Assembly (NCBI RefSeq): GCF_003583365.1
Contig: NZ_QXED01000003.1
Location: 62,001-126,000, forward strand
DNA length: 64,000 bases
Direction: 5' to 3'
Source: Fibrisoma montanum
GTDB taxonomy: Bacteria > Bacteroidota > Bacteroidia > Cytophagales > Spirosomataceae
The notes beneath the pieces were generated by a model. That model worked only from the letters and a program-made list of their open reading frames with translations. It did no database searches and was not told where the DNA came from. Shown here piece after piece: positions 58,955 to 64,000 of the stretch. The stretch's first letter is position 1; each line of letters starts with the position of its first letter. The position numbers and the translations under genes were made by a program.

Positions 58955-61369
58955 TTAGAATTTAAATGAGTAATTGATGGTGGGGATAATTGGAAAAAGG
59001 GAATAGCGGTAGAGGACCGTTCGCGAGGGTTTGTTATCAGCATCCACTTTCCCTTCCATGGAATAAAAAAACGGGTTCCGTCGGTTATAGGCATTATAGA
59101 CCGTAAACTCCCAGGTGCTACGCTGGTCGTTCTTTCGACTGCCAACCTGAACCCCGAGGTCCAGCCGATGATAGGGCTCGGCCCGAAAGCGATTCTTACC
59201 ACTGTATTCTTTCACCGGCTGGCTATCGCCGAATACGGATTGCGCTGGATTCAGGCCCCGTTCCGGATTGTTGACGTGGAGGGTGTACCGGGCTACGGGA
59301 ATGGTGAGTGCCTGCCCGGTGCCGTACACCCAGGTGCCCGACAGCCGAATCCGGTTGCTGAGTTCATAGATACCAACGAGCGCCAGATCGTGTCGGCGGT
59401 CGTAGCGCGGAAAGAAAGGACGGCCCCCATTCAACTGCGGAAACTGCCAGCGCGTAAGCGATACGGTATAGCCAATCCAGCCCGAGAAGGTGCCTTCTTT
59501 TTTCTGGAGCAGCAGTTCAAGGCCCGACGACCAGCCCCGGCCCGCCGTTACGTTGTCTTCCCAGCGGGCTTTCTGGTTTTTGGTGGCGTTGCCCGGCAGC
59601 AGAAAACTGGCGCCTTCCCGATAGCTGATGAGGTGGTTCATTGTTTTGTAGTACCCTTCGAGCGTTACGGTCACGTGACGCGCGGGCTTTGCCGACCGGC
59701 CCAGGGTTTTCCCTACGCCCGAGGCAATCTGCCAGGCCTGCTCCGGTTTAACCCGGTCGGTCGTCGGGACCCATAAATCGGTGGGTAGGCCCGTGCCCGT
59801 GTTTGAAAGCATGTGGACGTACTGATTCATCATCGTGAACGAACCCTTCACCAAATAGCCCTTCCCGAACTGGTAATCGACCGAGAACCTGGGTTCTGGC
59901 CGTACGTACTGCACCGCTTTATGCAGATAGTAGCTGGTGCGGAGGCCGCTGTTCAGGTGTAGGCGTCGACCCAGGTACCAATCGTGTTCCGCGTATACCC
60001 CCGACTCAAGCACATCGATGGGCTGATTGGCATCGGAGGTGGGCGGGGCGTTCAGGTTTGTTTCAACAATGGCACTGGGCGTAAACCGGTGGTACGTACC
60101 ACGCAGGCCTACACGCAGGGCATGGTTGCTGCTCAATCGAAGCTGCCAGTCGTGCTTGACGGTCAGATCCCGGATGCCCGACTGGTATTTGAGCTGGTAT
60201 ACCTGAACGGCGCTGTCGGAGGAAACGGCTGCTTCCTGCGAACTGACTTTCAGTTGATAGCGTGTATAGACCAGCGCCGTCTGACTGCTCAGGCGGCTCG
60301 AAGACCGATGCTGCCACCGGAGCGTGGCCGTTGTGTTCCCCCAGTCCAGCCCCGATTTTAGATACGACTGCGACGCGTCGGTACGTTGCCCCCTGAACAT
60401 ATCGTAGCCGGCGTACCCGCTGATCGACAGGTGGTCTTTTGCGCTCAGATCGGCATCGACTTTTGCATTGAAATCGTGGAACCACGTCCGGTTCGGAATC
60501 TGATCACTCTGTTCCCCCGGCGTCAACCACTGCGTCAGCAGCCCGTAGTAACTGCGTCGTCCGGCAAGCAGGAACGAAACCCGGCGTTTAACCAAAGGGC
60601 CTTCCAGCGCAAAGCGGGAGGCAATCAGACCAACGCTTCCCTCGCCATGCAGGTGATGCATATCACCGGTTTTCAGCTTCATATCAATGACGGACGAAAG
60701 ACGCCCGCCGTACTGGGCAGGAAAACCCCCTTTAGTCAACTCAACGCTCTGGAGAATATCGCCGTTGAAGGCTGAAAAAAAACCGAAGAGGTGATTCGGG
60801 TTATAGACGATGGCGTCGTCCAGCAAAATCAGGTTCTGGTCCGGACCGCCCCCGCGTACATATACCCCCGTGCTCCCTTCGGTTCCTTTCTGAACGCCGG
60901 GCAGCAACTGAATTACTTTCAGCACGTCTTTTTCACCCAGCAGCGCGGGGACTTTCCTGACCTGATCGAGGGAAAGGGATATTTTGCCCAGGGACAGCGC
61001 TTCGCCGACCTGTTTACTGGTCAGAATCGGCCTGACTGTTACTTCGGTCAACGTACGGCCCGGTTGAAGCAGGATGGTTATGGGTTCGGTCAGGGAGTAG
61101 GCTGCGAGCGGGACCAGGGTAGTTGGGTAGCCGACGTGTGTGACGGTTATCGTCAGGCTGTCGGATGGAGGCACCCGGAGTGAAAAATAGCCCCTCGCGT
61201 CCGTTCTGGTACCCTGACCGGTGGATGACACGACCAACCCGGCTCCTGCCAGGGCCTGTCCAGTTCCTTTTTCAAGTACATAGCCGGTAACAAGCCGATT
61301 GGTCTGGGCCATGAGGGGTAAGGAAAGCAGGTAGCAGAGAAGCAGAATGCCAGTACAGCGATAGGTCAT
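58955..61369 (-). CDS. TonB-dependent receptor with carboxypeptidase-regulatory-like domain
   Basis: Outer-membrane receptor of 804 residues. Signal peptide (Ile-Leu-Leu-Leu-Cys-Tyr-Leu-Leu-Ser), then a regulatory-like beta domain (Val-Thr-Gly-Tyr-Val-Leu-Glu-Lys-Gly-Thr-Gly), Leu-Thr-Glu-Val-Thr-Val-Arg as a TonB-box-like strand, the plug with Val-Tyr-Val-Arg-Gly-Gly-Gly-Pro-Asp-Gln-Asn and Tyr-Gly-Gly-Arg-Leu-Ser-Ser-Val, and a barrel ending Tyr-Ser-Phe-Lys-Phe. Not a SusC type: shorter and paired with DUF4249 instead of SusD. Substrate unknown. Confidence 0.93.
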   Translation of the reverse strand: MTYRCTGILLLCYLLSLPLMAQTNRLVTGYVLEKGTGQALAGAGLVVSSTGQGTRTDARGYFSLRVPPSDSLTITVTHVGYPTTLVPLAAYSLTEPITILLQPGRTLTEVTVRPILTSKQVGEALSLGKISLSLDQVRKVPALLGEKDVLKVIQLLPGVQKGTEGSTGVYVRGGGPDQNLILLDDAIVYNPNHLFGFFSAFNGDILQSVELTKGGFPAQYGGRLSSVIDMKLKTGDMHHLHGEGSVGLIASRFALEGPLVKRRVSFLLAGRRSYYGLLTQWLTPGEQSDQIPNRTWFHDFNAKVDADLSAKDHLSISGYAGYDMFRGQRTDASQSYLKSGLDWGNTTATLRWQHRSSSRLSSQTALVYTRYQLKVSSQEAAVSSDSAVQVYQLKYQSGIRDLTVKHDWQLRLSSNHALRVGLRGTYHRFTPSAIVETNLNAPPTSDANQPIDVLESGVYAEHDWYLGRRLHLNSGLRTSYYLHKAVQYVRPEPRFSVDYQFGKGYLVKGSFTMMNQYVHMLSNTGTGLPTDLWVPTTDRVKPEQAWQIASGVGKTLGRSAKPARHVTVTLEGYYKTMNHLISYREGASFLLPGNATKNQKARWEDNVTAGRGWSSGLELLLQKKEGTFSGWIGYTVSLTRWQFPQLNGGRPFFPRYDRRHDLALVGIYELSNRIRLSGTWVYGTGQALTIPVARYTLHVNNPERGLNPAQSVFGDSQPVKEYSGKNRFRAEPYHRLDLGVQVGSRKNDQRSTWEFTVYNAYNRRNPFFYSMEGKVDADNKPSRTVLYRYSLFPIIPTINYSFKF

Positions 61370-61960
61370 AACCAGGGACGTTACTCCAGAGATTGAACAA
61401 TCAACTCCCTTTCTTCACTATGGATTTAAATCTTCAGGGAGTGCAATTTATCTGTAATACCAGAAAGGAAGACATAATTGTTATTGAATTCCATTAAAAG
61501 TTAGTAAAATCAACAAAGAGTTCCTTTTTATTGAAAAAAGAGTATAATTACAAATAATTTTAAGTCAATTATGGCGTCGCTAGATTAACTTGACGTCTGG
61601 TAAAAAATAAGAATTATATTAGAATTATACAATTGCGCAGTATGTTCATATAAGATGTGTATATAGCTCTATCATTTTAATGTGGTTATTAGAATGGACT
61701 ACTCACTGAAAATCAATAGGTTATTATTTTATTTACGAAAAGATAAAAAAGTAAACTAAAAATTCATGATTGTCGGTTTTGAAAAATTTAGTATGTTTGA
61801 CCTGTTGTTTACGATATATGCTTTTGAGGAAACTTCTGTTCTTTGTTTAGATGATAGAAGTAGAAGAATGTAAAGCGTAGACAAACTGACAAACTTAAGC
61901 CGACGGGTGCAATAGCGCTGCGAGGACCCTACAATTTTTTGAGCATTACAGGACATTGAC
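61370..61960. other. AT-rich spacer before the polysaccharide export operon
   Basis: About 590 bases, markedly AT-rich against the GC-rich genes around it, with no convincing gene. It separates the divergent TonB receptor from the polysaccharide export genes and must hold the promoters of both. Confidence 0.55.
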
Positions 61961-62791
61961 ATGCAAGTAAGACCAACAATCAGTAAAAGAATGTTTTTTC
62001 TGACGGCTATGCTGGGTTTGCTGATCCTAGGCTGTCAATCACTCACCAGTTGTGTGTCGACACGTGAGCTGGTTTATTTTCAGGATACGCCGGGCGAAGG
62101 CGAAAAGTCAGCCGTGGCCAGTAAGTATATACCGACCGTTCAGGCCGGTGATGTGCTGTCGATCCAGATCAGCAGTCTAAATCCCGAAGCGTCTTCGTTC
62201 TTTAATCCGTATTCGACAGTCGCCCTGGCGGCCGAACGGGGCAACCAGATGAATACGCCAGGCAGTACTACTCCGCTGCCACCCTCGACGGGCTACCTGG
62301 TCGATGGGGCCGGTGACATTGAACTGCCGGTTATTGGCAAGCTCCACGTAAAAGATCAGACCACCAGCCAGGTAAAAGATGTTATCCGCGATAAAGTGAA
62401 GGATTACCTGAAGGAGCCGACCGTAAACGTCCGGAATCTGAACTTCCGCATCTCGGTAATGGGCGAGGTGATGCGCCCTGCGCTGTTTACGATCCCGAAC
62501 GAGCAGATTACACTGCTGGAAGCACTGAGTCTGTCGGGGGATATTTCAATCTACGGTCGTCGGGACAACGTACTGGTCATCCGCGAAGAAAACGGCCAGC
62601 GCACCTTTGCCCGCCTTGACCTGACGAAGCGGGATGTATTCAAATCGCCTTATTACTACCTGCATCCCAACGATGTAGTATACGTAGAGCCAGGTAAAGC
62701 AAAGGCCGCCACTGCCGACCGTACGAATCAGCTGCTGCCGATCGTCCTGAGTGCTCTTTCCTTTCTGGCCATCATCGCATCTCGCTTCTAG
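61961..62791 (+). CDS. Polysaccharide export outer-membrane lipoprotein (Wza-like)
   Basis: A 276-residue exporter. The N-terminus has a hydrophobic signal, with Cys25 (Leu-Ile-Leu-Gly-Cys) and Cys31 both possible lipidation sites; the Ser-Cys-Val-Ser-Thr-Arg-Glu-Leu-Val-Tyr-Phe start of the mature protein favours Cys31. Poly_export domain: Tyr-Ile-Pro-Thr-Val-Gln-Ala-Gly-Asp-Val-Leu-Ser-Ile-Gln-Ile, then Asp-Ile-Glu-Leu-Pro-Val-Ile-Gly-Lys-Leu, followed by a SLBB domain (Ile-Ser-Val-Met-Gly-Glu-Val...Leu-Glu-Ala-Leu-Ser-Leu-Ser-Gly-Asp). A C-terminal hydrophobic helix (~257-273) is present. It forms the channel for a capsule or exopolysaccharide. Confidence 0.92.
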   Translation: MQVRPTISKRMFFLTAMLGLLILGCQSLTSCVSTRELVYFQDTPGEGEKSAVASKYIPTVQAGDVLSIQISSLNPEASSFFNPYSTVALAAERGNQMNTPGSTTPLPPSTGYLVDGAGDIELPVIGKLHVKDQTTSQVKDVIRDKVKDYLKEPTVNVRNLNFRISVMGEVMRPALFTIPNEQITLLEALSLSGDISIYGRRDNVLVIREENGQRTFARLDLTKRDVFKSPYYYLHPNDVVYVEPGKAKAATADRTNQLLPIVLSALSFLAIIASRF

Positions 62792-62825
62792 AAATCTTCT
62801 CGTCCAACTCAACTTCAAAAGGTTT

Positions 62826-64000
62826 ATGACAACGTCGAACAACTACACCTACACGCCGTACCAGGTCTATGAATCGGACAAAGCGCCGAATCTGCGGGTG
62901 GTGCTCATGCGTTATCTGCGTCACTGGAAATGGTTTGTGTTGTCGCTGGGGGTAGCACTGGGTGGGGCTTATCTGTACCTGCAGTACCAGCAGCCGATCT
63001 ACAAGGTATCGACCAGCCTGTTGATCAAAGACGACAAAAAAGGCCTCGATGGGGAGAATATCCTGAAGGAAATGGATATCCTCAAGCCTAAAAAAGTAGT
63101 CGAAAACGAAGTTGAGGTCGTCAAATCCTTTTCGCTCATGGATAAAGTCGTGAGTAATTTAGGACTGGACGTTCGCTACTTCAAAACCACGCAGATGGGC
63201 AAACGGGAAATTTACGACGAATCGCCCATTCGCCTAATTATTGAAAAGCCAAAGTCAACTCTCTACGAAAACGAGTTGAACGTATCGGTTGTCAATGCCC
63301 GCGTTGTCCGGATCAACGATACCGCTTACCCGGTCAATCAAAGCATTGAAACGCCTTACGGACGGCTCCGCGTATTCGCCCGCCGGACGCTGACTACGCA
63401 CGAGGAACCGCTTACCCTAACCGTACTGCCTCATGCCGAAGCCGTTGTGGACTACATGGAGCGCCTGGATGTGGAACCAACCAGCAAAGCATCGACCGTA
63501 CTGGCCATTACGCTGGAAGAGGCTGTACCCCGGAAAGGTGAAGCCGTGTTGACTCGTCTGATCGATGAGTATAACCAGGCCGCCGTTGCCGACAAAAACC
63601 TGGTAGCGGCTAATACGCTCCATTTCATCGAAGAGCGGCTTCAGTTGATTTCAGGAGAACTGAGCACGGTTGAAAAAGACGTTGAATCCTACAAATCGGC
63701 CCAGGGGATTACCGACCTAAGTTCACAGGCGCAGGTGTTTCTGGAGACCGTTAAGGAAAACGACACCCAGTTGAACCAGGCTACTATCCAGCTGAGTGCC
63801 ATCGAAGACATTGAGGACTACGTTCGCAGTAAGGCATCGGATCGGGGAGCGGCCCCATCCGTGCTGAGCGTGAGCGATCCGGTACTGGTTGGGCTGGTCA
63901 GCAAACTGACCGAACTGGAGCTGCAGCGCGATCAGCTGGCCCGGACAACCACGGAGAATAACCCGATGCTGCAATCGCTGGATAGCCAGATCAAGGCGAC
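62826..64000 (+). CDS. Wzc-like chain-length/tyrosine-kinase protein, truncated by the window end
   Basis: An open frame from ATG at 62826 to the right edge (391 complete codons). A short cytoplasmic N-terminus leads to a membrane helix (~38-54, Trp-Phe-Val-Leu-Ser-Leu-Gly-Val) in a Wzz domain: Pro-Ile-Tyr-Lys-Val-Ser-Thr-Ser-Leu-Leu-Ile-Lys-Asp, then Glu-Val-Glu-Val-Val-Lys-Ser. A long helical periplasmic part with coiled-coil character starts near residue 250. The kinase domain expected in such proteins lies beyond the window. It starts 34 bases after the Wza-like gene and probably sets polymer length and drives export with it. Confidence 0.9.
   Translation, partial: MTTSNNYTYTPYQVYESDKAPNLRVVLMRYLRHWKWFVLSLGVALGGAYLYLQYQQPIYKVSTSLLIKDDKKGLDGENILKEMDILKPKKVVENEVEVVKSFSLMDKVVSNLGLDVRYFKTTQMGKREIYDESPIRLIIEKPKSTLYENELNVSVVNARVVRINDTAYPVNQSIETPYGRLRVFARRTLTTHEEPLTLTVLPHAEAVVDYMERLDVEPTSKASTVLAITLEEAVPRKGEAVLTRLIDEYNQAAVADKNLVAANTLHFIEERLQLISGELSTVEKDVESYKSAQGITDLSSQAQVFLETVKENDTQLNQATIQLSAIEDIEDYVRSKASDRGAAPSVLSVSDPVLVGLVSKLTELELQRDQLARTTTENNPMLQSLDSQIKA

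Noticed and set aside
61756-61962. Minus-strand 68-residue frame in the AT-rich spacer
   Set aside because: Composition is Ser/Leu/Tyr-biased as expected from random AT-rich DNA, with no motif and no support from context.

Overview
The window is chromosomal DNA of a high-GC member of the Bacteroidota, most likely order Cytophagales (Spirosoma-like). This is inferred from two SusC/SusD pairs, type IX secretion sorting domains, a short primary sigma factor, DUF3127 and DUF4249 proteins, and several TAnnTTTG-type -7 promoter elements. The genus is a guess; there is no rRNA gene.

Region 1 (1-1.9 kb) has the tail of an endonuclease/exonuclease/phosphatase-family gene and a KAS III-type ketoacyl synthase. 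Region 2 (1.9-16 kb, all minus strand) is a phosphonate locus. An OmpR-type response regulator is followed by phnG-H-I-J-K-L-M, a two-histidine phosphoesterase, a hexapeptide-repeat acyltransferase, phnD, a ThiE/TenI-like gene, phnC, two phnE permeases and a second phnM. No phnN or phnP is in the window. The phnJ product is the main surprise: it aligns with PhnJ along its length but lacks three of the four cysteines on which the known radical-SAM C-P lyase depends.

Region 3 (16-30.4 kb, plus strand) is divergent from the regulator. It carries SusC, SusD, a nucleotide-pyrophosphatase-type phosphodiesterase, a second SusC/SusD pair and a beta-propeller/phosphoesterase fusion. Regions 2 and 3 together look like one phosphorus-scavenging island: outer-membrane capture, periplasmic ester cleavage, ABC import and C-P bond chemistry, probably under the shared regulator.

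Region 4 (30.4-57.9 kb) is mostly housekeeping: tRNA-Leu, tRNA-Lys and tRNA-Met, a DUF3127 protein, rlmD, dnaB interrupted by a LAGLIDADG intein in its P-loop, phoH, comEC, an ABC1 kinase, dCMP deaminase, acpH, holA, an LptF/G permease, rpsO-pnp and rpoD. Secreted T9SS-type proteins are scattered among them. Region 5 (58-64 kb) has a DUF4249/TonB-receptor pair, an AT-rich spacer and the start of a capsule/exopolysaccharide export operon (Wza-like, then a truncated Wzc-like gene).

Several intergenic spaces hold long imperfect inverted repeats with internally repetitive arms. One of them splits phnI from phnH and forms the last codons of phnH.
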